Source of the DNA: Wurfbainia villosa
Lineage: Eukaryota; Streptophyta; Magnoliopsida; Zingiberales; Zingiberaceae
Length of the DNA: 64,000 bases
Assembly (NCBI GenBank): GCA_025175895.1
Contig: CM045991.1
Span: forward strand, 89,267,174-89,331,173
Reading direction: 5' to 3'
Shown: piece after piece, positions 54,284-64,000 of the stretch
Position numbering within the stretch: the first letter of the stretch is position 1
Layout: every line of letters begins with the position of its first letter
Made by a program: the position numbers and the translations under genes
Notes under the pieces: model-generated
Databases searched by the model: none
What the model saw: the letters and a program-made list of their open reading frames with translations, nothing else
What the model was told of the DNA's origin: nothing

Positions 54284-54296
54284 TTTTTTTGTAGTG
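54284..54296. repeat. CACTA terminal inverted repeat, right
   Basis: TTTTTTTGTAGTG, the inverted form of the left end. Confidence 0.93.
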
Positions 54297-54299
54297 TAT
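54297..54299. other. CACTA target-site duplication, right copy
   Basis: TAT, identical to 45162-45164. Confidence 0.9.
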
Positions 54300-54874
54300 G
54301 CTACTAATGCTTCTACTAAGTGTCTTATTGCAAAAGAGGAAGAAAGTTGGCTTTGGCATAGGAGGCTAGGACACATAAACATGAAGAACATAGCCAAAAT
54401 AGCAAAAATGAAGTTAGTCAAAGGGTTGCCTAAAGTCAAATTTCTCAAGGACAAAATGTGTGATGCATGCCAAGAAGGGAAACAATCAAAAACATCACAC
54501 AAAGGTAAAACTTTACTTAGTACCGCTTTACCTTTAGAACTTTTACATATGGACTTATTTGATTGTCATAGTACCCCTTCTATGATTAGTAGTAGATATT
54601 GCTTAGTAATAGTAGATGATTTCTCTAGATTTACTTAGGTATTTTTCATGAAAAAAAAAAGATGAAACCCTAGGAATAATCATAGGATTTAGTAAGAGAG
54701 TAGAGAATGAAAGAAAACTCAAAATCAATCGGATCCGTAGTGATCATGGTGGAGAATTTAAGAATTATAATTTCTCAACTTTTTGTCTAGAACAAAGGTA
54801 CAAGCACGAATTTTCTTGTCCTAGAACACCCCAACAAAATGGGGTTGTGGAAAGGAAGAATCGTGCCCTACAAG
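54300..54874 (+). pseudogene. pol: Element D pol: integrase, cut by B'
   Basis: Frame resumes after the CACTA element: the zinc region LWHRRLGHINMKNIAKI...CDACQEGK, then LHMDLFDCHS and IVDDFSRFT, followed by a TAG where a Trp codon is expected (54636-54638). A run of ten A near 54651 shifts the frame; then RIRSDHGGEFKNYNF and SCPRTPQQNGVVERKNR. All metal-binding residues are present, but the frame is broken twice and ends at the LTR of B' (54875). It would have inserted cDNA into chromosomes. Confidence 0.9.
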
Positions 54875-57057
54875 TGTTGGGTTTCCGGCACCGCGGCGTG
54901 TGTGTGTTCGATCATGTTTCGTAAACATGAGCACAGCGGAAGCAATTAAAAATAATAAATCTATATTTATTACAATACACACAACACACACATGCTATTA
55001 CAACAAGTGTAGACATAACCATAAATTAAAATTTGCAATAAAGAAAATTATCTACGTTATACCTTTCGTATGACGTGTAGCGGGAACGGCATCAACCGGA
55101 ACGATCCTCGTAAGAATCGTCTCTATCCGTATCCACGCTGAGCTCCTCGGGATGACTTCGCTAAGTCACGAGCTTCGTCTTCGTACGGGTTACTAGCCTC
55201 GTGTTGAAGACGACGTGATCGAGAGATGATCACGATCCGAATCCAAATTCGGATCCTAAAACGAGTTCTCAAAACTCGCTTCTCCGGAGAGGTATTCGTC
55301 AACCAATTGACGAATCGCCAGTCCTCCACCTCAGAGGATTACCGGAGATCAAATCCCGGTAAGTTAGCGCTATCGGGCACTAACCATCATCCAAGCGGCG
55401 CTCCGACAACAAAGAAACAAGCTGTCCAGAAAACTGGACAGCTTTTGGTGGAGGAATAGAGGCCGGCCAAGGAGAGATGGAAGCTCACCTTATCACCGAA
55501 CCTAGAGGAGATCACCGGAGGGTCGCCGGAGGTTCACCGGCTGAAGGTTGGTCGCGGAGGCAAGGGCAGACGGCACCACAAGCGGCAACAATATGTTGGG
55601 CGGCAACTATATGTTGGGCGGCAACTAGGATTAGGGTTTTGGATGATTAGGGTTTAACAATCCCTTAAGCCCTCTTTTATAGAGAACTAATTCTCTTAAT
55701 GGTTAATGGATCATATCCATAAAGCCCGTTAACCCGCTCCATTAAGATAAGTTAAAATAAACCAAACCATGATGGTTTATTTTAAGTTAAAACGAACCGA
55801 ACCAACCTTTGGTTTATTCGTTTAATATAAACCAAACCCTTTGGTTTATTCTCATCCATTGGATTAGAACCAAACCATTTTGGTCCATCCATTATGTCTT
55901 CATAAGACACGGCCCATCCACGCTTCCATTGCGACTGAAACAATTTCATGCTCGCTTTATGTTTGGTCAACCAAACATAGTTTCTCTCGATGAGAATCCC
56001 ATTCTCAAGCTCGTTTTAAATCCTTTGGATTACACTCGTTGTGCGTGTGACCAAATAGGTTCTCGGTTTATGTTGGCCGTCTATAATTAACCATTAATTA
56101 TAGAACGATCATGAGTGGCACCTAGTAGTACATCAAGATCCCCAATTAACCGAAAAGATCAACGGTTGATCCAGAACTATTTCTGAAACCCTTCAGTAGC
56201 TCGAATGAATCGTGCCTCATTCCCTTCACTCATCTTATACCCACTTGGTTCAGGACATGGTCTATTGTGTCAGTCCCCACTAGTGACTCACGTCACACCT
56301 AGCCCAAGTATCATTTCCTCGTCCCTCTGATTCTAGTTACTCACATGTATCGAAGAGTACCTTACTCTAAACATGTAATGCTTTGGCCAAAGACTTTAGT
56401 AACAATCCGACGAGAGGCCATGGGTATACATCTCCTCGCAAGGAGTGGTGAATCCTTTATAGGCTATTCAAACACCTTGATCACTTGACTTATACCCAAT
56501 CATCCGGGTCCACATCTCCTTAGAGATGTTTGCTTAAGATGTCAAAGCATAAGTCTCCATGATCAAGATGACTTGAATACCGCAAGTCAAAGGAACATCG
56601 CACTTAAGCCACAGTAAGAACTTCATTGACATATCTATATATGGAGAGAACCATATGAAGTCTTACGGCTGGTCACTCCAATGAACTAGTTACCATAACT
56701 AGCATCCACGATTAACTCCGGACATCACAATGTCTCCAGCCAGTGAGAATCAGCTGCTTGGATACACCAAGGAGTATACCTCGTGCTAGTCTCGGCGAAT
56801 TGATGGTGTCAAATCCATCAATTCATCGACTAGATAATTCGATACATCACAATTACACATGTAGAGATACTCACTAGTTGTGATCCAATCACAAATTCTC
56901 TCATGCTGTGAATCGTATCGTGGACATTCAGTAAATGAGTTTAAGATCCAATCAAATACATAAGACATGTATACTCAAATAGTGAATCTTCATTTATCAT
57001 ATAAATGGTTCATACATAAGGCGATTGCCTTAGGACATCTCTCATATATTACTAACA
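54875..57057 (-). repeat. Element B' 3' LTR
   Basis: 2183 bp, minus-strand ends TGTTAGTAATATATGAGA and GGAAACCCAACA. It matches the B 3' LTR closely. Near 55590-55630 it contains a duplicated ATATGTTGGGCGGCAAC unit absent from the 5' copy. Confidence 0.92.
55674..55681 (-). promoter_or_regulatory. Putative TATA box, element B' 3' LTR
   Basis: Minus strand TATAAAAG within CTCTATAAAAGAGGG, identical to that of B. Confidence 0.65.
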
Positions 57058-57068
57058 GACTCCCACTT
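57058..57068 (-). other. Element B' polypurine tract
   Basis: Minus strand AAGTGGGAGTC next to the LTR, as in B. Confidence 0.75.
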
Positions 57069-57389
57069 GGCCTAATGCCAATCGCTACGGTATCCAATAC
57101 CATAAGCTCGAACATGACCCTCAAACTTACTTTGAGGTAATGCCTTAGTCAAAGGATCCGCTAAGTTCCTTTCAGTGGGAATTTTCTCGATTTGTATTTC
57201 GTTCCTACTGATGATCTCTCTGATAAGATGATAGCGGCGAAGCACATGTTTGGATCATTGATGAGACCACATCAAGTTCAGAGATGAACTTTTTGATCCA
57301 AACCGCTTCCTTTGCTGCTTCCAAAGCTGCAATGTATTCTGCCTTAGTGGCAGAATCCGCTATAGTGTCAAGCTTGGAACCTTTCCAAC
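57069..57389 (-). pseudogene. pol: Element B' RNase H remnant
   Basis: Minus strand pieces in shifted frames: TEAEYIAA-type and AKEAVWIKK residues near 57310, then NEIQIEKIPTERNLADPLTK and GHVRAYGIGYRS toward 57069. They align with B 5690-6003. The break near 57260 lies at the same place as in B. Confidence 0.8.
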
Positions 57390-58028
57390 TTATTGCGCCT
57401 CCATTCTAGGTGAATACATACCCAGACTAAGACATGGAATCATCCTTGTCTGTCTGGAGCTGGCATCCGTATACCCACGTATCACCATGTACCCTTCTCC
57501 ATATATTAGGAACACATCCTTAGTTCTTCTCAAGTACTTAAGGATCGTCTTAACAGCCACCCAATGATCCATTCCTGGATCGGATTGGTATCTGCTCGTG
57601 ACACTCAGAGCATACGATACATCGGGCCTCGTACATAACATAGCATACATGATAGATCCTATTGCGGATGCATAGGGAATCTTACTCATGCAAATCCTCT
57701 CGTCTTCTGTACGCGGACACATAGACTTCGAAAGGTGTTCCCCATGCCTGATGGGTAGATAACCTTTCTTGGATTCCGACATGCTAAACCTCTTTAGCAC
57801 TCGGTCTATATATGTAGACTGCGAAAGACCAAGCAACCGTTTCGATCTATCTCTATAGATCTTAATCCCAAGGATGTAGGTTGCTTCTCCCAGGTCTTTC
57901 ATGGAGAATGTCTTGGATAACCAAACCTTAACTGACTGTAAGATTGACACATCGTTTCCTATAAGTAATATGTCATCGACATACAATACTAGGAACACGA
58001 CTGCACTCCCACTAACCTTCTTGTACAC
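57390..58028 (-). pseudogene. pol: Element B' pol: reverse transcriptase end and RNase H start
   Basis: 212-aa stretch with FLVLYVDDILLIGND (catalytic YVDD intact), MKDLGEATYILGIKIYRDRSKRLLGLSQ, and RPDVSYALSVTSRYQSDPG. It is out of frame with the preceding fragment and ends in a frameshifted RNase H (YTDASSRQTR). Confidence 0.88.
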
Positions 58029-58302
58029 ACAAGGTTAAATGCGGATTTTGTGAGAAATCAAACTTTTTGATTGTCTCATCAAAACGGATATTCCAGCTCC
58101 TGGATGCTTGCTTCAATCCATAAATGGATCGTCGCAATTTGCATACCTTGGTTTTGTCAACTGATGTGAAACCCTCAGGCTGTATCATATACACGTCCTC
58201 GAGCAGGTTTCCATTAAGGAAAGCTATTTTCACATCCATCTGCCATATCTCATAATCATAATGAGCCTCTATGGCCAGGAGCATCCGAATGGATTTAAGC
58301 AT
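58012..58302 (-). pseudogene. pol: Element B' pol: reverse transcriptase middle
   Basis: 96-aa stretch: LKSIRMLLAIEAHYDYEIWQMDVKIAFLNG and RSIYGLKQASRSWNIRFDE. A stop (TAA in place of a Gln/Lys codon after GYRQK) separates it from the upstream frame. It ends in a frameshift near 58030. Confidence 0.88.
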
Positions 58303-58338
58303 AGCTACAGGCGAATAGGTTTCGTCATAATCAACACC

Positions 58339-60063
58339 TTATTTTTGACGATATCCTTTCGCCACCAATCTAGCCTTATAGGTAATCACATTACCATCCA
58401 TGTCGGTTTTCTTCTTGAAAACCCATTTGCACCCTATAGGCTTTATGCCTTCAGGTGGGTCAACCAAGTTCCAAACTTGGTTTTCGTACATGGAATCCAT
58501 TTCCGACTTCATGGCACCAAGCCACTTATCCCTTTCTGAACTTGTCAGCACTTCTTCATTACTGGTAGGCTCCTCATCATCAATGAGTAACACGTCGTTC
58601 GATTCACTTACGAGAAATCCATATCTCTCAGGAATATTGCGTGTTCTACCAGATCTACGAAGATGTGGTGTTACAATAGGTCCAGCCGATTGCTCATCAC
58701 TATGAGTTGTCGGTTGTTGTGCTTCACCAGGTATCTCATCAATGTCTATTTGAGTCTCTCGAGCCTCCTCAAGCTCGACGACACTCCCACTGTTTTCTTG
58801 CAAGAGAAACTCTTTCTCTAGAAACACAGCATGCCTTGAAACAAACACCTTTTGTTCCACAGGATGATAGAATTGGTAACCCCTTGTTTCCTTAGGGTAT
58901 CCAATAAATAGACATTTATCAGACTTAGCATCCAGTTTGTCTGATACAATCCGCTTCACATAAGCAGGACAACCCCATATCTTCAAGTAAGATACATGAG
59001 GTTTCTTACTAGCCCATATCTCATATGGAGTAGTAGAGACTACCTTGGTAGGCATTCTGTTTAACAAGTAAACAGCTGTCTGAAGTGCATAACCCCAAAA
59101 GGACTTGGTAAGAGTCGCATGATTCATCATTGACCTGACCATGTCCAACAAGGTCCGGTTACGCCTCTCAGATACACCATTATGCTGTGGTGTATATGGC
59201 GGAGTCCATTGAGACAATATGTCATTGTCTCTTAGATAATCAAGAAACTCTTGACTTAAGTATTCACCACCTCGATCCGATCGAAGTATTTTAATACTCT
59301 TGTCATGTTGTTTCTCTACTTCATTTCTGAATTCTTTGAACCTTTCCAAGGCTTCAGACTTGTGTTTCATCAAGAACACATACCCAAACCGTGAGTGATC
59401 ATCGGTGAAGGTAATGAAGTAGCTATAGCCTCCTAATGCTTGAGTTGACATAGGTCCACATACATCAGTATGTACTAAACCTAGTAACTCTCCCACTCGT
59501 TCACCTTTTCCCGTAAAAGGTAACTTAGTCATCTTGCCTTTTAAGCATGATTCGCATGTATCGTATGAATCCAATTCAAACGATTCCAGAATTCCACATC
59601 GGTGTAATTCGGACATGCGTTTCTTGCTTACATGGCCAAGACGACAATGCCACATGTAGGAGTCTATTTGATTATCCTTTCGAGCACGCTTGTTGCTCGC
59701 TTCAATATTGCAAATGTCACTGGATACGTCCAACGTATAAACACCATTGCTTAAAGTTCCAATCCCATAAAGAACTCCATTCAAAGTTATGTAACAACAA
59801 TTGTTACTAAAAGTCAAATGGAACCCATTTCTATTTAGACAAGAAATAGAAATGATGTTCTTTATCAACGAAGGAACATAAAAGCAATTGTCCAGTTCTA
59901 AGACAAGTCCTACAGGGAGTTCCAACAAATACGTTCCGATGGCGAGTGCAGCAACCGTTGCTCCATTCCCAACACGTAAATTTGACTCTCCCTTGACGAG
60001 TCTTCTTCTATTCCTTAGCCCATGTATGTCATTACATATATGTGAGCCACACCCGATTATCAA
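58339..60063 (-). pseudogene. pol: Element B' pol: protease end, integrase, reverse transcriptase start
   Basis: 574-aa stretch, the longest in the window. It begins at a protease site whose D-x-G is degraded (IIGCGSHICND). It then has the full integrase: zinc region MWHCRLGHVSKKRMSELH...CESCLKGK, HTDVCGP, FTDDHSRFGY, RSDRGGEYL, HNGVSERRNRTLLD, SDKLDAKSDKCLFIGYPKETRGY; the linker RRSGRTRNIPERYGF; and the reverse transcriptase start GCKWVFKKKTDMDG and RLVAKGYRQK before a stop. It keeps the integrase end that is out of frame in B. Integrase catalytic residues are intact. Confidence 0.9.
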
Positions 60064-60752
60064 ATACCCAAGCGTCGAGGAAATAGAATGACAATCAATA
60101 AAGAAGATTTACGAAGAAGATGGGGCATCCGATGCCTTATCCTTCTTCATGGACTCAAGATAAATCTTGCACTTTCTTGAATGGCTCTCCTTGCCATAAT
60201 GATGGCAAGTTTCCTTGCTAGTTCTACCTTCTTAGCCCTTCTCTTCTTTCCCTTCTGCTGTTCCTTTGACTTCCTCTTAGAACCTTTCTTCGAGGAATCA
60301 ACTAACAGCACCGTCCCCTGCTCATGCTTCTCAGAAGACTCCACAGTCTTCAACATATTGAGCAGTACCACAGATGAACCTCCTAGCATCTCAGAGTTGA
60401 AGAGGAGCTTTGAGACTTCGAACCTTTCGAATCTCACTTGCTCATCAACCAACTCACAAAGATGAAGGACTACGATATGAGCATCCATATGCTCATGCTG
60501 CTTTCGTAGCTTGGGTTCCATCGCGGCTAGCATGATGCAACTCATTTGTTCAGAATCACTCACATGTTTCTGATAGGCCAACAATTGGTCTAGAGTTGCA
60601 TCGTCACTAGGACGGGCGGGAAGAGGCGCTTCGAGGACATTTGCAAGCTTTTCCACCTTGAGAACAATTCTCAAGTTTCTAAGCTAGTCCAAGAAGTTCG
60701 GCCCAGTCAATTTATTTGAATCCAAAATGGAACACAAATTCAAACACATCAT
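60064..60752 (-). pseudogene. gag: Element B' gag
   Basis: Minus strand. ATG at 60750-60752 (a second ATG follows directly), then LNLCSILDSNKLTGPNF and a stop where B has Trp (DWLRNL). The open part 60147-60674 shows RIVLKVEKL..VLEAPLPARPSDD, SCIMLAAMEP, and then a deletion of about 60 residues that joins SEMLGG directly to LLNMLKTVE. It ends in a lysine-rich tail and a frame change through the zinc knuckle. It would have been the particle protein; clearly defective. Confidence 0.88.
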
Positions 60753-62030
60753 GATCAATATATTAACTTAGAAATACAAAACGAGCATATATGAGAAAGA
60801 TGATTTTAAAATGCATCAATATACATTTATAAATCCCATTCATTTTTCGAATTTCAAAACCCTTAAAATCACTTCGGGAGATCGTAGGTCCATCTCCGAA
60901 TGGGCTGATATCCATCATAGATAAGAACAACCTTGGAGTGAGTCCAACAAGCCATTCTTAGCTATGATGGTGGGTATCAAGTATACCGATTACATATCAT
61001 GTATATGTAACTATCACAATGTGCTATCAACTAATTGAATGTTTACACATACATTGGGTTGTTAACACATTAACAAGTATGCATCATATGCATAGCACCC
61101 AACTTCACCTCTCTTCACATCGACCTTGGAGTGAGTCCAACAAATCGATGCTCCAAGTTAAAACCGACCCATTAATCGTAAAATAGTTTTAATATGGTTA
61201 GAGCGCATTCAACCAATTAGTCAGGCTTGGAGTGAGTCCAACAACCCAAACTAACGATTGACCTCTGACTCTTACCATATTAGAGTTAAACTATTCCAAT
61301 GATTTGAACATGTTCGAGGTTGAGCGGGCTTGGAGGTGAGTCCAACAACCCAAACAAGAAAGCGAACTGGTTCTAACCATATTAATGGAAGGTGTAGGCT
61401 TTAATATTGAGTTAGGGTTTTATGTCTCATCCTCTTTGCATGCAAATAACTATTATCTACATGGCATGGCATACATGGCATACATCTACATGTCACGACA
61501 CGCATGGCATAATGTTATGCATCTAATGCAATTACATGGCATACAATTATGTCATGTATATAATTTCCTTATTTGTCATAACTATTTATGGAAATAAAAT
61601 ATGTTTAAGATTTGATTCTCCAAATCAAATCATAATTAAATTAGGAAACAAATTTCCAAATCTAATCACATATTTTATTCATAGAATTATTTGATTAAGG
61701 AAAATCTATTTAGGAAACCAATTTCCTAAATCTTTAAAACTACTTATGGAAATTAAAATATTTTAAGATTTGATTTCCCAAATCAAATCATGATTAAATT
61801 AGGAAACAAATTTCCAGAATCTAATCAAATATTTTATTTATGGAAAATATCAATTTCCATAAATACTTCCAACTTTCCAAAAGTGGAAGATTTCCATAAA
61901 TACTTCTAGACTTTCAAAAATTGAAAAATTTCCATAAATACTTCTAAATTTCCAAAATTTAGAAAATTTCCAGAAATACATTATGACTATCGCAAAACCA
62001 TTTTTACGATTATGTCGAAACACAACACAG
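60753..62030 (-). other. Element B' leader, with repeats
   Basis: About 1.3 kb non-coding. It holds four copies of the motif TTGTTGGACTCACTCCAAG (minus strand; near 60936, 61126, 61227 and 61330). A ~100-bp AT-rich block with AAATTAGGAAACAAATTTCC occurs twice, at 61581 and 61739 (period 158). Three or four TTTCCATAAATACTTC words lie at 61850-61980. No gene seen. Confidence 0.65.
61581..61842. repeat. Two direct ~100-bp repeats in the B' leader
   Basis: 61581-61682 and 61739-61842 match apart from a few bases. AAGATTTGATT..AATCAAATC pairs inside each could form a hairpin. Confidence 0.8.
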
Positions 62031-62041
62031 GCTCTGATACC
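62031..62041 (-). other. Element B' primer-binding site
   Basis: Minus strand GGTATCAGAGC, initiator tRNA-Met complement, separated from the LTR by three bases. Confidence 0.85.
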
Positions 62042-62044
62042 CTT

Positions 62045-64000
62045 TGTTGGGTTTGACCATGGCGTGTGTGTGTTCGATCATGTTTCGTAAACATGAGCAC
62101 AGCGGAAGCAATTAAAAATAATAAATCTATATTTATTACAACACACACAACACACGCATGCTATTACAACAAGTGTAGACATAACCGTAAATTAAAATTT
62201 GCAATAAAGAAAATTATCTACGTTATACCTTTCGTATGACGTGTAGCGGGAACGGCATCAACCGGAACGATCCTCGTAAGAATCGTCTCTATCCGTATCC
62301 ACACCGAGCTCCTCGGGATGACTTCGCTAAGTCACGAGCTTCGTCTTCGTACGGGTTACTAGCCTCGTGTTGAAGACGACGTGATCGAGATGATCACGAT
62401 CCGAATCCAAATTCGGATCCTAAAACGAGTTCTCAAAACTCGCTTCTCCGGAGAGGTATTCGTCAACCGTTTGACGAATCCTTCGTCCTCCACCTCAGAG
62501 GATTACCGGAGATCAAATCCCCGGTACGTTAGCCGCTGTCGGAGCACTAACCGTCGTCCAAACGACGCTCCGACAACAAAGAAACAAGCTGTCCAGAAAA
62601 ACTGGACAGCTTTTGGTGGAGGACTAGAGGCCGGCCAAGGAGAGATGGAAGCTCACCTTATCACCGAACCTAGAGGAGATCACCGGAGGTCAGAGTTCAC
62701 GGCTGAGCTTGACGCCCGGCAAGGGCGGCACTAGGCGGCGGTTGGAGGGTTTTAGGCGCCCGAATTTATAGAGAACTAATTCTCTTAATGGTTAATGGAT
62801 CATATCCATAAAGCCCATTAACCCGCTCCATTAGGATAAGTTAAAATAAACCAAACCATGATGGTTTATTTTAAGTTAAAACGAACCGAACCAACCTTTG
62901 GTTCATTCGTTTAATATAAACCAAACCCTTTGGTTTATTCTCATCCATTGGATTAGAACCAAACCATTTTGGTCCATCCATTATGTCTTCATAAGACACG
63001 GCCCATCCACGCTTCCATTGCGACTGAAACAATTTCATGCTCGCTTTATGTTTGGTCCAACCAAACATAGTTTCTCTCGGTCTGAGAATCCCATTCTCAA
63101 GCTCGTTTTAAATCCTTTGGATTACACTCGTTGTGCTTGTGACCAAATAGGTTCTCGGTTTATGTTGGCCGTCTATAATTAACCATTAATTATAGAACGA
63201 TCATGAGTGGCACCTAGTAGTACATCATGATCCCCAATTAACCGAAAAGATCAACGGTTGATCCAGAACTATTTACGAAACCCTTGATGCTCGAATGAAT
63301 CGTGCCCCATTCCCTTCACTCATCTTATACCCACTTGGTTGGGACATGGTCTATTGTGTCGATCCCCACTAAGTGACTCGTCACCTAGCCCAAGTATCAT
63401 TTCCTCGTCCTACGGATTCTAGTTACTCCACATGTATCGAAGAGTACTTTACTCTAAACATGTAATGCTTTGGCCAAAGACTTTAGTAACAATCCGGCGA
63501 GAGGCCATGGGTATACATCTCCTCGCAAGGAGTGGTGAATCCTTTATAGGCTATTCAAACACCTTCGATCACTTCGACTTATACCCAATCATCCCGGGTC
63601 CACATCTCCTTAGAGATGTATGCTTAAGATGTCAAAGCATAAGTCTCCATGATCAAGATGACTTGAATACCGCAAGTCAAAGGAACATCGCACTTAAGCC
63701 ACAGTAAGAACTTCATTGACATATCTATATATGTAGAGAACCATATGAAGTCTTACGGCTGGTCACTCCAATGAACTAGTTACCATAACTAGCATCCACG
63801 ATTAACTCCGGACATCACAATGTCTCCAGCCAGTGAGAATCAGCTGCTTGGATACACCAAGGAGTATACCTCGTGCTAGTCTCGACAGAATTGATGGTGT
63901 CTAAATCCATCAATTCATCGACTAGGGATAATTCCGATACATCACAATTACACATGTAGAGATACTCACTAGTTGTGATCCAATCACAAATTCTCTCATG
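62045..64000 (-). repeat. Element B' 5' LTR (runs off the window)
   Basis: Plus-strand start TGTTGGGTTTGACCATGG. It is nearly identical to 54875-56900 except near 62680-62765, where about 70 bp downstream of the TATA box differ. The last ~0.2 kb lies beyond the window. Confidence 0.92.
62763..62770 (-). promoter_or_regulatory. Putative TATA box, element B' 5' LTR (altered)
   Basis: Minus strand TATAAATT where the other LTR reads TATAAAAG. The right-hand flank has been replaced. Confidence 0.5.

Larger units (their letters stand above)
45165..54296 (-). mobile_element. CACTA (En/Spm) DNA transposon inserted in the pol gene of D
   Basis: 9132 bp, with CACTACAAAAAAA at the left end and the inverted TTTTTTTGTAGTG at the right, a TAT duplication, and subterminal arrays of GCGACGAAT/ATTCGTTGC-type repeats at both ends. 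The two gene regions, both on the minus strand, match the CACTA transposase (TNP2 type) and a second En/Spm protein. D sequence continues in the same reading frame on the two sides once one TAT copy is discounted. Both genes are broken. Confidence 0.95.
41860..54874 (+). mobile_element. Element D: Sirevirus-type element split by a CACTA transposon
   Basis: 5' LTR 41860-43094, primer site, gag (43149), protease, CACTA insertion 45165-54296, then integrase up to 54874, where B' inserted. The 3' half lies outside the window. It inserted into the gag of E, directly after TATCG (41855-41859). The leader is very short (about 40 bp), as in J. Confidence 0.9.
54875..64000 (-). mobile_element. Element B': Angela/BARE-type element, inverted copy of the B family
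   Basis: Minus strand: partial 5' LTR (62045 to beyond 64000), primer site, leader, gag, pol, polypurine tract, 3' LTR 54875-57057. It is closely related to B over its whole length. It inserted in the integrase gene of D. It runs off the right edge, where about 0.2 kb of LTR should remain. Confidence 0.92.

Noticed and set aside
1..64000. Endogenous pararetrovirus or envelope-bearing retrovirus sequence
   Set aside because: Domain order is protease-integrase-reverse transcriptase-RNase H throughout, the Ty1/copia order. No movement protein, coat protein or envelope-like frame after RNase H.

Overview
This window looks like a piece of a repeat-rich flowering-plant nuclear genome, and essentially all of it is transposable-element DNA. 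I recognise no host gene, rRNA or tRNA. Every protein with a recognisable family belongs to plant Ty1/copia LTR retrotransposons, in two lineages: Sirevirus-type elements (A, G, J, E, F, D) and Angela/BARE-type elements (B, H, B'). One large CACTA (En/Spm) DNA transposon is also present. The species cannot be named from this sequence.

Layout, left to right. Element A (minus, Sirevirus, 1-1651, runs off the left edge) sits in the leader of element B (plus, Angela, 1652-8225). B ends inside the 5' LTR of element H (plus, Angela, 8226-24871). H carries in its leader a complete Sirevirus G (plus, 10422-18930) with a perfect 5-bp target duplication GTAAT. H is followed by fragments of an older copia element I (24872-25563 and 32204-32426), split by the gag-only Sirevirus J (minus, 25564-32198, target duplication TTAAG). 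Element E (plus, from 32427) has its 5' LTR split by Sirevirus F (minus, 32954-40807), and its gag is broken at 41859 by Sirevirus D (plus, from 41860). D is split in pol by a 9.1-kb CACTA element (45165-54296, target duplication TAT) and broken again in integrase at 54874 by the Angela element B' (minus, 54875 past the right edge).

Coding state. Almost every polyprotein carries stops or frameshifts. Clean long frames remain for the Gag of G (541 aa), the Gag of J (547 aa), a Gag-protease-integrase stretch of F (485 aa) and parts of the reverse transcriptases.

Main discovery candidate. In G the end of gag (coiled-coil tail plus stop) and the gag-pol spacer lie between a consensus splice donor (AAG|GTGAGT, 12787) and a consensus acceptor (TGTGTGTAG|G, 13945), both in phase 0. 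Element F, on the other strand 20 kb away, lacks exactly that segment and reads from Gag into protease without a break, as a copy of a spliced RNA would. In D a candidate donor lies at the matching place, and the acceptor AG would be the last two bases of the gag UAG stop. I infer that these Sireviruses make Gag from unspliced RNA and Gag-Pol from spliced RNA. Other signals reported are a leader hairpin with a covarying base pair, ~28-30-bp hairpin-unit arrays shared by LTRs of different families, clusters of the palindrome CAGTCGACTG, a junction between F and a TRIM-like element at the tRNA primer site, and clusters of polypurine tracts before the 3' LTRs.
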